From Emydura subglobosa (taxonomy: Eukaryota; Chordata; Testudines; Chelidae), in the NCBI GenBank assembly GCA_007922225.1, contig ML679960.1, positions 634,032 through 698,031 of the forward strand: a stretch of DNA of 64,000 nt. The letters are read 5' to 3'. The notes under the pieces are model-generated. The model did no database searches and had not been told where the DNA came from. It worked only from the letters and a program-made list of their open reading frames with translations. Both the position numbers and the translations under genes were made by a program. How positions within the stretch are numbered: the first letter of the stretch is position 1; every line of letters starts with the position of its first letter. Below, piece by piece: positions 34,465 through 46,259 of the stretch.

Positions 34465-36205
34465 CACTAGTACACTTCAAGTTGAAGTTGCTGCTCTGCA
34501 GATGTCCTGCCATGGAACGTTGGGAAGAAAGGCCGTCAGTCACCTGTGGAGTGCGCCCTGATACTTGGTGAGAGTTGGACTCGGCAGAGGGAGTAGCATG
34601 CCGTGATGCAGTGAGATACACTGGGAAGATAGCAGACCACTGTAAGGGGAGTGCACTATCACCACCTCTTGGAGAAGTCTTGAAGGGGCAGGTGCACTGG
34701 AGATAGAAGGTCAGCGCATGTCTACATCAAGGGAGTGCAAGGTTCTCTCCCTGTTGGAAGAGTGAGGCTTAGGGTAGAAAATAGGGAGGTGAATAACCTG
34801 GTTGAGGTGGAACTGGGAGGCTACCTTAGGGAGAAACTTGGGGTGAAGTCGGAGGGAGACCTTGTCCTCATGGAAGATGGTAAAGGGGGTGGGAGGTTGC
34901 CATCATGGCCGATAGTCCATTAATCCGTCAAGTTGAGGTAATAGCCATGAGGAAGATTATTTTCATAGCCAGGTAAGTAAGGGAGCAGGAGGATAGAGGC
35001 TCAAAGGATGGCCTTGTGAGTGTTGAAAGGCTAGGGTGGGGTTCCTGATGGTCGGTAACAAGTTGAGTAAGCCCCTTAGAAATCTAGTGATGGTTGTGGG
35101 TGGCTTAAGTGAGAAGAGCCATCCATAGGTGGGAGGGAAGTGATAATGGCTGCTAGGTGAACTTTTATGGAGGAACGTGCAAGGCCTGACCATCGGAGGT
35201 GGAGAAAGTAGTCCAGGACAGTTGGAACAGGCATAGTCGATAACAAGTGATGGTTGTCTGAAGCCAACTGAATAAACCACTGCCATTTGGTTGGTAACAA
35301 GTTCTGGTTGCAGGACGTTGGCTGTGCGTGAGTACTTGTTGCACTGGGGAAAAGCAAGCATTGTCTATTCGCGAGCTCCATCCAAATACTATGCTGTGAG
35401 GTGGAGTAGTGCTGGATTGGGGTATTGGATGCGACCATGTTGTTGAGTGAGCAGGTTCGGTAGGAGGGGGAGAGGAATTGGAGGGCAGGTTGATAGGTGC
35501 AGTAGGTTTGAGTTCCAGATTTGTCTGGGCCACGATAGGGCTACAAGTATAATCTGTGCTTGATCTTGTTTCAGTTTGTGAGTACCCGAGGAATGAGCGG
35601 AATGGGCGGGAAGGCATACCAGAGGCCTGATGTCCATGAAATGAGAAAGGCATCCCCCTTTGATCCCTGTCATAACAAGCCCCTGGAGCAGAAAAGGGTG
35701 AGTTTGCTGTTTTTGCCAAGGCAAAGAGGTCCCACGTGGGGGTTCCCCACTGTTGGAAGATGTTCTAGAGAATGGGGCCGTGGAGTTCCCACTCATGAGA
35801 GCGATAGAAGGAGTGAATCAGCTCATCCGCAAGGACATTGTTTGTCCCAGGTAAGTGTGTTGCCTGTAATGTGATATTGTGCAGCACGCACCAGTTCCAC
35901 AGATAAACTGTTTCTTGGCATAAGATAGGGCCCTGGCTCCTCCTTGTTTATTTACATAGAATACTGTTGACATGTTGTCCATCAGGAGTTGGACATGCTT
36001 ACCCTGGAGTAGGGGGAAGAGGCACATAGAACTGCTCTCAATTCTAGGATAATGATATGCATCCACGCCTCTCTGGGGGACCACAATCCTTGTGCTGAAT
36101 GGACCTGTACATGGGTGCTCTAGCCCATGAGTGATGCATCTGTTACCAAGAACATGTCTGGTTTGAGTGGCTGGAACGGTATGCCCACCAGAATTATGGA
36201 TGTGG
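34465..36205 (-). mobile_element. DIRS retrotransposon, copy 2 (RNase H to recombinase)
   Basis: On the minus strand, 36084-35818 has an RNase H-like block (LLMDNMSTVFYVNKQGGARA). 35796-35389 has the linker block (KLKQDQAQIILVALSWPRQI and on to LLHLS). 35361-34963 and 35438-35076 carry the start of the tyrosine recombinase (TVLDYFLHLRWSGLARSSIK, then VHLAAIITS). 34880-34800 continues as HEDKVSLRPHPKFLPKVASQ. It stops near 34465 shortly after DICRAAT, so the end of the recombinase and the terminal repeat are lost. RT and gag are absent. Frames switch several times. It is joined directly to a non-LTR fragment at about 36205. Confidence 0.8.
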
Positions 36206-37530
36206 TCGGGTTGATAACACTTCCCTGTGGTGTACCATTTTTAACATTATATATATATGACATAATTTTCACAACTCTGACCTGCCTGGTCCTTTTACCA
36301 AAAATTCTCTAATCCACCCATATATTCTTCCTCTTATCCCTTGTGCACCTACTTTGAACAACAAGCCTTCCCTCCACAGTGTGTCAAAATTTTTCAATAT
36401 CTAGAAAGACAGATATTATGAAACCTTTGTGCCCATACAGTTTCTAATTAAACAATGTGATCAATGATGAATCTCTCTCTCAAAAAAAACCACTTTGCAC
36501 CTCACCTATCATGTCATCGTTTTCCAAAGAAGCAGCCAATCTTTCATTCACAATTCTCTCCATACATTTACCCAGACAAAACATAAGGGCAATTGGAACT
36601 ACTGCATGTTTCCACTCCACCGATATCACTCCTTTTTCCCATATGGTATTGTTGTCATTACCCACACGTCTTGAACCCAGGCCCTCAACCACACTCCAAT
36701 CCTCCCCACCTGGCAGCCTGCTGACAATGACTTGCAGTTGCTTAGCTCAGTCCCAGTGGGGGGCTCTGCCTCTGAAGTCCAATTGGCAGAATCCCAGAGC
36801 AGCTGATTGGCCCACTGGCCATACCTACGGTAGCAGCAGAAACAGGAAGCCCCTGTTCTCAACTGCACTTTGTGGCTTCCTGCTCCTGAGGCTTGATTTC
36901 CTGGAATCCTAACCTGACATAACTCTTGGCATCTGACGTGTGGTTCTTGACCTATAGTTTGACTGCTGCCTCTGACCCTCTCGTATCCTGACCCAACCTG
37001 TCTCTGGTTCCCAAATTGTGGTTCTGACCTCTGATTTGTCGTCTTCTTCTGAACTATAGTTGATTCTCAACTCTTGTCTACTGCGGACTCTGACTCCAAC
37101 TATTAGGTCTGGCTGCCCACAATCCGGCTATGACAGTTATATAATTTCAAGAGAGCCCTCAAACTGTTTTCAAAGAGATATTTAAACACTATGTTACATA
37201 TATTCTCTTTACCTGAGGATGTGTTCTTGCTGATATCAATAGTTTTCTGAAGTTCCCATATACAAAACCATTCATTCAATAAATAAAGATACCAACTACA
37301 TAATAGTTCATAATAGTTCTCTTCAACGAATTGTATTTTATTCTCATGGAAAACTGCACTTTGATTTTCATCATTACTCATGCCTCGGAAAGTTTCTACT
37401 AAAACTTCTGCTTTCTCATTATCTGAATGATTAACTATTTTGTCAGTCCCAATAAGGCGTGGGATGTGACTGCCATTGGTCTGAATTCCATTCATTCTTC
37501 TAATTTGCCTGTACATTTCTGATTTTTAAC
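36206..37530 (-). mobile_element. Non-LTR retrotransposon RT fragment (Jockey/I-like), split by an insertion
   Basis: The right part (37516-37103, minus) begins MYRQIRRMNG, then has KAEVLVETFRGMSND and a GKENICNIVFKYLFENSLRA block, the region just before the RT core. The left part (36650-36206, minus) continues with EWKHAVVPIALMFCLGKCME, RIVNERLAASLENDDMIGEV and QSGF, and ends with GTPQGSVINPT near 36210. These are RT motifs of a LINE of the Jockey/I/CR1 group, distinct from the CR1 copies in this window. The YxDD block is missing because the fragment ends before it. The two parts are separated by the insertion at 36650-37135. Confidence 0.75.
36650..37135. mobile_element. Solo-LTR-like insertion, 486 bp
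   Basis: This stretch interrupts the LINE RT coding sequence. It begins TGTTGTCATTACCC and ends GGCTATGACA, so it has a TG...CA form with TGTCAT/ATGACA inverted ends. The flanking five bases are GGTAT (36645-36649) and GTTAT (37136-37140), a 4/5 match fitting a 5-bp target duplication. The interior is rich in CTGAC/TCTGAC repeats. No coding part is present. A solo LTR left by recombination is the simplest reading, but the family and even the direction are not established. Confidence 0.5.
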
Positions 37531-39527
37531 TTTTAAACTGACATGTTTTAACCTGGCCTTTTACTATGGAGAGGCAATAATGGGGGGCAGGGAGGGGGGA
37601 AGGAAAGCCCTCTCTCCAGCTGCCTCCTGTCACTTCTGGTGCAATCCTAATAGCAGTTCACATGTGACCCAGGAGTTCTCTAAGCAGCTGCTGTACCTTA
37701 TCTTCTGCAGGGACTCTGCAGCTCCCTCAATGGCCATTTGCTGTATTTCTGGGGATGGAGGAGAATGGCTCTGGCTGCTCCATTGTCAGCTTCCCCATCA
37801 GACTCTGGAAGACCCAGAGAGAACAGAATAGGCGCTCAACTGGCTGTGCCTAACCCCAGAAAAGAAGGAGATAAAAATGGTTCACCCAGGGCAATGGGAA
37901 AAAAGAAGAGAAGCAGAGAACTAAAAACCAGTTACAGCTCTCTGATTCTCTACCACAGCCTGAGCCCCAGCACAGGTTACAGCAGTCCAGGGGTTGCTTT
38001 AAGTTGTTTAAACTGACCATGGCTCCAAGCAACAATACACCCTGAGGGGGAAACTAGAATGCAACGCACTCCAATTACTCCACTTCCAGGCCTCAGAATC
38101 TGTCTCAAAGTACTGAATGTAGCCCCTTGATCTATTTGAAATACGTTTGTCATTCAGGCAAAAAAACACAGCTTTTTTGGGGAGGGTGGGGGGGGAGGGG
38201 GCAAGAAGAGGGCAAGCAAGTTCCTGAGTTAAGGATGACTTGGAAATTTCAGCTAGTGCAAAATGTGAATGTCTAATTATTTAGGTTGGTGCATGGGTCA
38301 TATTTCACAGGTTGCACTGGTTTGAAATGTATTTCTAGTTGCAATTCAAGGTATTGATGTATAAAGACCTATATGGTTTGTAGGTCTGTTTATCTTTAAA
38401 GACCAACTTTCTTCTTGTTCTCTTACTAAACTCTAAAGATCAGATGTGGCATTGAAGCAGACAGTCCACAGATGTGCACATCTAGAGGCTTAAATAGGGC
38501 TTTTTTCCAGGGAAGGTCCATGACTCTGGAGCTTGCTTTCCCCGTCAGTCTAAGTGGAGGCATAATCCTCTTTTTAGGTCTGATCCTGCTTCTTCCTTGT
38601 TAGACACCTAGTGTGATAAACTGCAATAAGCTTACCTCAGTCTGACATAGCACAACCACTGTGCTAGATTTGTACTTGTAACTTACTTGAAAATTGATTA
38701 AAAAGCCCCAGCCACCTTTGACTTTTGAAAACCAGTTATTTAGCTCTCCACAGGGAGTCTAAATTCCAATACCAATTGAGCTGGGTGCACGCAATAATGG
38801 AGTTTGGATAGATGAATACAAAAAAATAAGAGTCTGAAAGAAGAAGCATAAAATTAAATAAGATTAATCCTATTATTGATATGACATGTTTCTATAAATG
38901 GAGGAAGAGATGCCAGAGCACAAAAGACCCTGCACACAATTTAAATGAACACTGAAACTCTGTTGCAAAGACAAACACACACACACCCCAAACCCACGGT
39001 ACAGTAGAATTTGGTTTTACTGCTCAATACCTATGTGAATCATTAGATTTATGATCCAAAAATGGATTATCCAAATAGATCTTCCCACAGAATTTCACCA
39101 TATATGCTGACAATATCAGAACACTGCCTCACCATAATAGAAACAAACAAAAACATAACTCCCTCCAATAAATTAGAACCTCTCTAATCCAGACTAATTT
39201 TTACATTTTATAATTTGCACAAAGAGGTATCTTCTGCCTACTACTCAGTAATATCAGACACAGCATTACAATAAAGTTCCTATTACATTTACCAATATTA
39301 TGAAACACCATGAAATACCTGAAAGTAAATTACAATGCATTTTGTGCTATAGTATCCTTATTTTTCTATTGCATTTATTTACATTCTATGTTGACAACTT
39401 CAATAATTTGCAATAGTTCTTCCAGTTAATTAGCAAAGTTTTGCTGTATAGATTTTCAGAATCCAATCTTAAAAACTTTTCATAATGGATAAACATTACC
39501 TAAAATACAGCCTTATCACTAGAGACC

Positions 39528-39559
<32 letters not shown>

Positions 39560-40714
39560 AAATAACTCCAGCACCAAAACAGAAAAAAAACACCCTTTCC
39601 CCAAAAGCATATAAAATATATGGACATCCATCATCAGCATTACCCCCACAAAAATCCACACACAGCACATGAAATATCAGACTTCCTCTACAAAAATCTA
39701 AAACATTAGAAACCTTCAGTGACATTCCTCCTTCTCCTCTTCCTCGTTATGCCCCCACCTATTCTGCCCCCTCAAGTCCTAATTGCTTTTCCTCATCCAC
39801 TGTGCTACCCCTTCAAGGAAGGATGGCCCTTCCACCTCCTTTTTGCCTTAGGAGCCTTAAGGTCCCATCTCTTTCTTCTTCCCACCCCTAAAAAAAAATC
39901 GTTGGGTGCCTTTCACTTCGATGGTTCCCAAGCTCTGAAAGTGCTTCCCGCTCCTTGTCTTTCCAATCCCTGGGGGCACTTCCTCCTACTCTTTTACCCC
40001 TCTGAAAGCCTGAGGACCCTTTTTCTTCCTATACTGTCCTTCTCAGGGCCCTTTCTACTGTACCCAAAGTTAAATCCTTACTCTTTTTTGCAGCCATGGA
40101 CTGGTAGAAGCCCCTCTGTGTTGTCTGTTTGGATTGATGGCTGATGTTTCTCCTGGCTAAATAAGCAAAGGGACCAGAAGGAGCAGTCTCTGCGTACACA
40201 TAAGTTTAGTTGCATGCCTGCTAGATTGGCTACTGTTGGCTCCACCCCCTTCTTCCTCATGTCACTAGAGTTACAAGGAAAGGGCTCTTAAATTGGACCG
40301 GGGGAGAACAGAGAACCAAATATTACTCAGCATCAGGTGGTTCCCTTGTGGAACGACAGACCAATAAAGAGACAGAGGGGCTCACTGAGTTGGGCAGAGA
40401 GGGGAGAAAGGAAATGAAGCTGCTCCCCATTCTGTGTATTTGTGAGCTACAACCAGCGCGCAGTCTCACAGCACAGTGGCTGCTGTCCAGCTGAGAGCAA
40501 GCAGCACCAATGTTAGCCAAGAAAGGAACAGCTCTGTGGTGGGCTTACCTTATCTTCATGCCCTACCTATGCTACCTGCTGCTCTGCATTCTAAGGCTAA
40601 GCACTCTTTGGGAGTGAGCACACTAGGAACACAAATCATGGATTCAAGAGTCTCTCTCAATCTGGAGCTGGATCAGTGGACTGTGCCTTAAGCTATCCCT
40701 TTGGGAGTGGGACA
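37531..40714. other. SH3KBP1 intron, low-complexity patches, no recognised gene
   Basis: 37580-38050 is GC-richer with overlapping short frames on both strands. 38340-38460 faintly resembles the C-terminal part of a LINE2-type ORF (VLMYKDLYGL-like), but the match is weak. 39528-39555 is an A28 run. 39719-40144 is C/T-rich with a 141-codon Leu/Pro/Phe-rich frame that I regard as a composition artefact. No splice-bounded exon is seen. Confidence 0.45.
39528..39555 (+). repeat. A28 homopolymer
   Basis: An uninterrupted run of 28 A on the plus strand. No retroposon body is recognised upstream. Confidence 0.95.
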
Positions 40715-40800
40715 ATGTCTGTTGTGTTTAGCACCTACAGGCTCCAGTCAGGACTGGGGCCCCATGGTACAGGTGCTGTATCAAAAACACAGCGAAGAGG
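40715..40800 (+). repeat. Dispersed amniote repeat, family A
   Basis: TTTAGCACCTACAGGCTCCA is followed by CTGGGGCCCCATGGTACAGG and TGCTGTATCAAAAACACAG, the same order of blocks as in the other three copies. Confidence 0.65.
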
Positions 40801-41565
40801 GAAGACAAATTAAGCTAAACTCCAAAATGGAGTGGATGAATGCTGGTACTAACCTTCTTGAGGAACATCTGGCAGCAGCTTGAGACTGGGGACTTTTTGG
40901 ATTTATGGCAAATCCAGTTTGCTTGTGGCAACTTTTCAAAATAAATAAATAAATAAAAATTCTCCTGCCTGATACAACTTCGGAAACTTTAATTGTACCC
41001 ATGAGAACTGTTCAGCTGTTCCTACTTTTCTATTTTTACTTATACCTAGTGGGATGGAAAAAATGGCATAAATGTGAGATTATTATGTAGGCGTGCAAAT
41101 AGTAAGCATTCACACTGATTCATAAATCCTATTCGACTATACAATTAGTGTATACAGATTGCTAAATTGGAGACTTAATCAGGAAGCTGTACTATCTAGG
41201 GACGTTGGGAAATTCAAGGTGCATCATATTAAACGAAAAGAGGCACCAGATGTAGGCTTCAGAGAAGATCCAGAATCCTATGGAACAATTTTTTTGGAAT
41301 AATTTTCTTACCATGGTGAACAATGGATCACATGTCTATGGTCTGACTGTTACAGATTAACTTTATTATTACAAAAACATTTATCTGATATAATATTGGA
41401 TATTTAAAAAAAATCACGTTCACAAGTTTTATTTTCACTCAGACGTTTATCAGTTGATATTAATATTCTTCATAAGTTAAATACATGATTATTCCAACTG
41501 ATTTAAGGTTTGTCTCCTATAAAGTTGTTCAGTATTGAAGCATGTCTGTGTAATTACATTATCTC
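40801..41565. other. SH3KBP1 intron, no recognised feature
   Basis: AT-rich intron with an AAAT microsatellite at about 40938-40958. Nothing else is supported. Confidence 0.5.
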
Positions 41566-43318
41566 AAGGCTTTTTATAGACAGACTATAAAGAAATCAGA
41601 AGTGATGGAATGGATAAAATAGAATCTGTTTGGGTCAAAATAACTTTGGTGGAGAAAGGTAACAGAGACTCCTCCAGGCTAGTGTTGGGGTATGCTACAG
41701 AGCCCGGGATCTGATTTGGATATGGATGAAATAAATACTGCTAGGAATTGTGTGATTATGGAAGATTTTAATTTCCCAGGTAAAGATCAGAGGACAAGTG
41801 CTACTAAGAACTGTAGGGCCCAGATACTCCTGGATGTGATAGCTGAAAGATTTCATCACCAAATAGGCACCAAATCAACAAAAGGGGAAGCCATTTTAGA
41901 TTTAGTATTGATAAGTAGCAAGGATCTCATAAAAGAAGTGGTTGTAGAGGATAATCTTGGTTTGAGTGATCATGAACTAACTCAGTTTAAACTAAACTGA
42001 AGGATTAAAAATTATTGGTCTGCAATTAGAGTCCCTGATTTCAAAAGGGCAAACTTTAAAAAATTAAGGGCAGTAGGTAGGGAATGGACTGGACTGAAGA
42101 ACTAAAAGATCTGAATGTGGAGGCAGCTTGGAATTATGTTAAAACAAACAAAGTTGCAGAAACTATTCTGAAGGCAGCAACACAAGCAAGAGGGAAAAAT
42201 TCATAGGGAAGGGTTGCAGACCAAACTGGATGAACAAGCATCTCAAACAGGTGATTAAGAGATGCAGAAAGCCTACAGGGAATGGAAGATGGGAAGGGTC
42301 AGCAAGGAGAGCTACCTCTTGGAGGACAGAAAGTATAAAGGAAAAGTGACAACTGCCAAAAGCCAAGCAGAGTTGGATCTTGCAAAGGAAATTAAAACCA
42401 ATAATAAAAGATTCTTTAGCCGTATAAATAAAAAGAAAACAAGGAAGGAAGGAAGTGGGAGTGCTAAACACTGAGGATGGGGTGGAGATTAAAGATAATC
42501 CGGTCATGGCCCAACACCTAAATGAATACTTTGACTCAGTTTTTAATAAGGGTAATGAGGAGCTTACATGGAGTGTCAGGGTGGTTAATGGGAATGAGAA
42601 TATGGAGATAAAAATTACCACAGTTGAGGTGAAGTCAAATTCAAACAACTTAACTAAACAAAATCGAGGAGGGATTAGATAATCTCCACTGAAGAATATT
42701 AAAGGAACTGGTATATGAAACTACAAAGCCAATAGCAAGGATTTTTAATGAATCTGTAAACTTGATGTGCATACTTTATGGCTGGAGAATGGCTAATACT
42801 GCCATTTAAGAAAAACAATTTAAGAAAGGAAAAAGGACTGTTAGTTTGATCTCAATTTTGAACAAATTTTGAAAGAGAAAGTAGTTAAGGACATAGATGT
42901 AAACAGTAATTGGGATAAAGTACAATAATGTTTTAAAAAATGTAGATTGTGCCAGACCAACCTGATCTCTTTCTTTGAAAATATAACTTATTTTCTAGAC
43001 AAATGAAATGCAGTAGGTCTACCTGGATTTCAGTAAGGCATCTGATATGGTTCCACACGGGAAATTATTAGTTAAATTGGAGAAAATAGAAATTATATCA
43101 AGAATTCAAAGATGAGTAAGGACTGGTTAACAGGAAGCTACAATGGGTCATGCTGAAAGGTGAACTGTCAGACTGGAGGGAGGTTACTAGTGGAGTTCCA
43201 CATGGATCAGCCTTAGGACCAATCTTATTTAACATTTTCATTAATGACCTTGGCACAAAAAGTGGGACTGTGCTAATAAAATTTGAGGATGAGACAAAGT
43301 TGGAGAAGAACCAGAATA

Positions 43319-43678
43319 CAATAAAACCTGCCAAGAGCACCACTCAGAGTTAGCAAAAGTGGTCGCTTGTAAGCAGTGGTCTCTATTCAAAGATTTGCTG
43401 CCTTTGAGTTGGGTGGCTGGAGAGTGAAGGCTGCTGGCTAGGTGCCCAGCTCTGAAGGCAGTGCTGCCACTGCAGCTGCACAGAAATAAGGAAGATTGTT
43501 TCTCCTACAGGTTTGCTTTTAGGGATGAGACTAAGAAAATGTGGTTGCTGGTCGCAGATGACAGGTGGTTGCTCTTCACAGATAAATTATAGGTGAAAAA
43601 CTTTCTGTGGTCTCTGCAGGTAGTTGCTCATGACAGGTGGTCTCTCTTCAGAGGTTGTCGCTAAGGCAGGTTTTACTG
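43319..43678. mobile_element. Tc1/mariner-type MITE inserted in the CR1 RT
   Basis: The left end is CAATAAAACCTGCC and the right end, inverted, is CAGTAAAACCTGCC. Both are flanked by TA (43317-43318 and 43679-43680), the Tc1/mariner target duplication. The 360-bp interior has loosely repeated TGGTCGCT/GTGGTTGCT units and no transposase. The CR1 reading continues from KNQNT on the left to QEDLDDLE on the right, which confirms the boundaries. A Tigger-like origin is plausible but not proven. Confidence 0.8.
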
Positions 43679-44195
43679 TATTATACAAGAAGATTTGGAT
43701 GACCTTGAAACATAGACTAACAGAAATGTGATGAAATTTAATACTGCAAAGTCATGCATTTAGGGATTATCAACGAGAATTTTTGCTATAAACTAGGGAT
43801 TTATCAGTTGGAAGTGAGAGAGAAAGACCTGGGTGTACTGGTCAAACACAGGATGAGCCACCAATGTGATGTGGCCATAAAAAAGGCTAATGCAAACCTA
43901 GGATGCATCAGGGGAGGTATTTCCAGTGGCAATAGGGAAGTGTTATTGCCATTATAAAAGGCACTAGTGAGACCTCATTTGGAATATGGTGTGCAATTCT
44001 GGTCTCCCATGTTTAAGAAAGATGAATTCAAACTGAAATAGGTGCAGAGAAGAGCTACTGGAATGATCAGAGGAATGAAGAACCTACCTTAAGAGAGATT
44101 TAAGGAGCTTGGCTGAGGAGAGATATGGTTGCTCTCTGTAAATATAGGAGGGGGATAAATACCAGGGAGGAAGAAGAGTTATTTAAGATAATGGT

Positions 44196-44678
44196 CTGTG
44201 CGGCCATGGGCTGCACGTGACTCCTGCCTTTCAGGAGGCTGGGGGGGATGGAGCAGTGCTCCAACTCTGGCCCTGGCCTCTGCTCCGCATCCTCCCCCAA
44301 GGCCCTGCCCATATCCCACCCCAGCTTTGCCTCAGGCCTGTCTCCTACTCGGCCTCCTTCCCCAAGGCCTGGCCCATGCTCCACCCCTGCTCTGCCTGAG
44401 GCTCTGCTCCCGCTCGGCCCCCTTCACTGAGACTCCCCGCCCACCGCTCACACCTCTTCGCCCCCTCCTGCCCGCTGCTTGTAAGAGAGGGCAAAGAGGT
44501 GTAGTGGCAGGCAGGGAAGAGCCTTGGGGGCTCCCTGCACCTGCGCTCCCAAGAGGCACAAGTGGCAGGTAGGTAGTGTCAGGAGAGAGGGGTGAGTGGG
44601 AAAGGGGCTGGAGGCAAAGCAGGGGTGGAACGTGGGCAGAGAGGGAGCTTCCAGCAGCGGTTGTTTTTATACCCCCTG
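44196..44678. mobile_element. hAT-like non-autonomous insertion, C-rich, in CR1
   Basis: The CR1 coding sequence breaks off at about 44187 and resumes at about 44687. The flanking eight bases are ATAATGGT (44188-44195) and CTTATGGT (44679-44686), a 6/8 match. The right end reads CAGGGGGTAT on the minus strand, a hAT-like start, but the left end (CTGTGCGGCC) matches poorly. The interior has irregular C-rich repeats with GCTCTGCC and CCCCAAGGCC. Several open frames (up to 124 codons) in it are composition artefacts. Confidence 0.55.
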
Positions 44679-45320
44679 CTTATGGTATTGGCACAAAAAA
44701 ATGGATATAAACTGTCCATCAACAAGTTTAGGCTTGAAATGAGATGAAGGTTTCTAACCATCACAGGAGTGAAGTTCTGGAACAGCTTCCCAAAGGGAAT
44801 ACTGGGGACTAAACACCTACCTGGTTTCAAGACTCAGCTTGGTAAGTTTAGGGAGTGGATGAGACTGTGTACAATGGCATGTGGCTCATCTCTGACTGCT
44901 AGTAGCAAGCATCTCCAATGGCCGGATATGGGGCACTAAAAGGGGAGGGCTCTGGGCTACTGCAGAGAATTCTTTCCCAGGTATCTGGCTGGTGGGTCCT
45001 GCCAACATGCTCAGGGTCTAACTGATTGCCAGGAATTTTGTTCCAGGTCAAATTGGCAGAACCCCCAAGTGTTTTTGCCTTCCTCTACAGCATGGGGCAC
45101 AGGTTACTTGCTCATTTGAACTTGAGTAAATGGTGAAGTCTCTGTAACTTGAAGTCTTTAAATCATGATTTGATGACTTCAGTAATTCAGCCAGAGATTA
45201 TGGGTCTATTACAGGAATGGGTGAAAGAGGTTCTGTGGCCTGCAATGTGCAGGAGGTCAGATCAGATGATCCTGATGGTCCTTTCTGGCCTTAAATTGTA
45301 TGAGTCTATGTGCAAGCCTC

Positions 45321-45905
45321 AGTCCCCTGTCTCCCAAACAAGATCACAGACACTAAAAAAAGTTTCAAATTGAGACTGTAGATTCTGGTGGGGATAAAAT
45401 GTCCTAATTCAACAAAGTTTGGGGAAAATTCAGAGGTGCTGTGAGGGGGTCAAAAATCTGGTTGTAAATGGGAATGTTGTATAACTTATTTCACTCTGAT
45501 ATTGTGCAAGAGCCTGCTCATCCCATCATTTTTGGCCACAGATAAGAAATTGAGTATTATTTGCACACTGAGGGGGTGAAAGAGGGATGCAGCAGAAAGA
45601 GAGGATGTTTCTGGCCAAAAAAATCAGAGTGTCAGGGGAATATTCCAGGGAGATGCAAGCAGCACCATTCAATCAGGCACCAAGGTTAATCCCAGTACAA
45701 GAGGGTGCCACTCTCTTATGCACTTCAATGGGAATTGCACTTGCTTACTCTAGGTAAGTACACTGCACTTATACACTAAAAAGCCAAGAGTGTTGGGAAA
45801 GTCCACTCAAGTGTATATTAAAGGAGGAGGGCTACTTCATATTACATTCATGTTAGTAGGTTTTTAGCTGCTTTCACCTCCTCAGAATTTTTGCACTGGA
45901 AAAAA
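45321..45905. other. SH3KBP1 intron between CR1 and DIRS copy 3
   Basis: Intronic DNA between the CR1 3' tail and the DIRS terminal repeat. No gene or repeat family is recognised. Confidence 0.5.
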
Positions 45906-45908
45906 CAG

Positions 45909-46209
45909 TTACTAACCTTTCATAATTGTTGTTCTTCGAGATGTCTTGCTCATGTCCATTCCATATTAGGTGTGGGTGTGCCCACGTGCATTGTTACTGG
46001 AGATTTTTTCTTTAGCAGTATCTGTATGGCCAGCTCTGGCGCCCTCTGGAGCCTCGCACTCATGTGCTGATATACAAGGCATTGCTGGCCCTGTGCGTCC
46101 TCTCACTTCCTTCTTGATGTCAACTCCTACGGTGAGGATGGAGGGTGGGTCACGGAATGGACATGAGCAACACATCTCAAAGAACCACAGTTATGGAAGG
46201 ATAGTAACC
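45909..46209. repeat. Hairpin-forming inverted repeat in the DIRS copy 3 terminus
   Basis: The arm 45909-45963 (TTACTAACCTTTCATAATTG and on to CTCATGTCCATT) pairs with 46153-46209 (GGAATGGACATGAGCAACAC and on to GATAGTAACC). The loop is about 190 bases. DIRS elements carry complementary terminal sequences used in replication, so this may be part of that machinery. The pairing is seen directly; the role is inferred. Confidence 0.75.
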
Positions 46210-46259
46210 GTTTTTTCTTCTTTGAGTACTTGCTCACATTGATTCCATGGTTGGTGACT

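Larger units (their letters stand above)
41692..44860 (+). pseudogene. CR1 ORF2 (endonuclease and reverse transcriptase), broken
   Basis: 41692-42000 carries the end of the AP-type endonuclease: CVIMEDFNFPGKD, KGEAILDLVLIS and LGLSDHE, including the DFN and SDH catalytic blocks. 42262-42474 has the linker AYREWKMGRVSKESYLLEDR, then LDLAKEIKTNNKRFF. 43150-43353 has RT blocks TSGVPHGSALGPILFNIFIN and KFEDETKL; the family has FADD here, so the second catalytic Asp is Glu. After the first insertion, QEDLDDLE and 43754-43957 (KDLGVLVKHRMSHQCDVAIK) continue. After the second insertion, NGYKLSINKF-like and KLPKGILGTKH-like segments end the ORF near 44860. Many stops are present. It is inactive. Confidence 0.82.
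41566..45320 (+). mobile_element. Long CR1 LINE copy with two nested insertions
   Basis: From left to right this has the endonuclease end, a basic linker, the RT, the C-terminal part of ORF2 and a 3' UTR. It ends AGGAGGTCAGATCAGATGAT, then CCTTTCTGGCCTTAAATTGT and ATGAGTCTATG, a typical CR1 3' terminus. It lacks the 5' half of the endonuclease and everything before it. Two foreign elements (43319-43678 and 44196-44678) sit inside it, and the CR1 sequence reads on across both. CR1 moves by target-primed reverse transcription, and 5' truncation is the rule. It lies antisense to the host gene. Confidence 0.85.

Noticed and set aside
39719..40144. 141-codon plus ORF, Leu/Pro/Phe-rich
   Set aside because: The sequence is C/T-rich and the apparent hydrophobic protein has no domain and no splice context.
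44198..44572. 124-codon ORF, Ala/Pro/Leu-rich
   Set aside because: It lies in a C-rich insertion that interrupts a CR1 ORF; several frames are open because of base composition.
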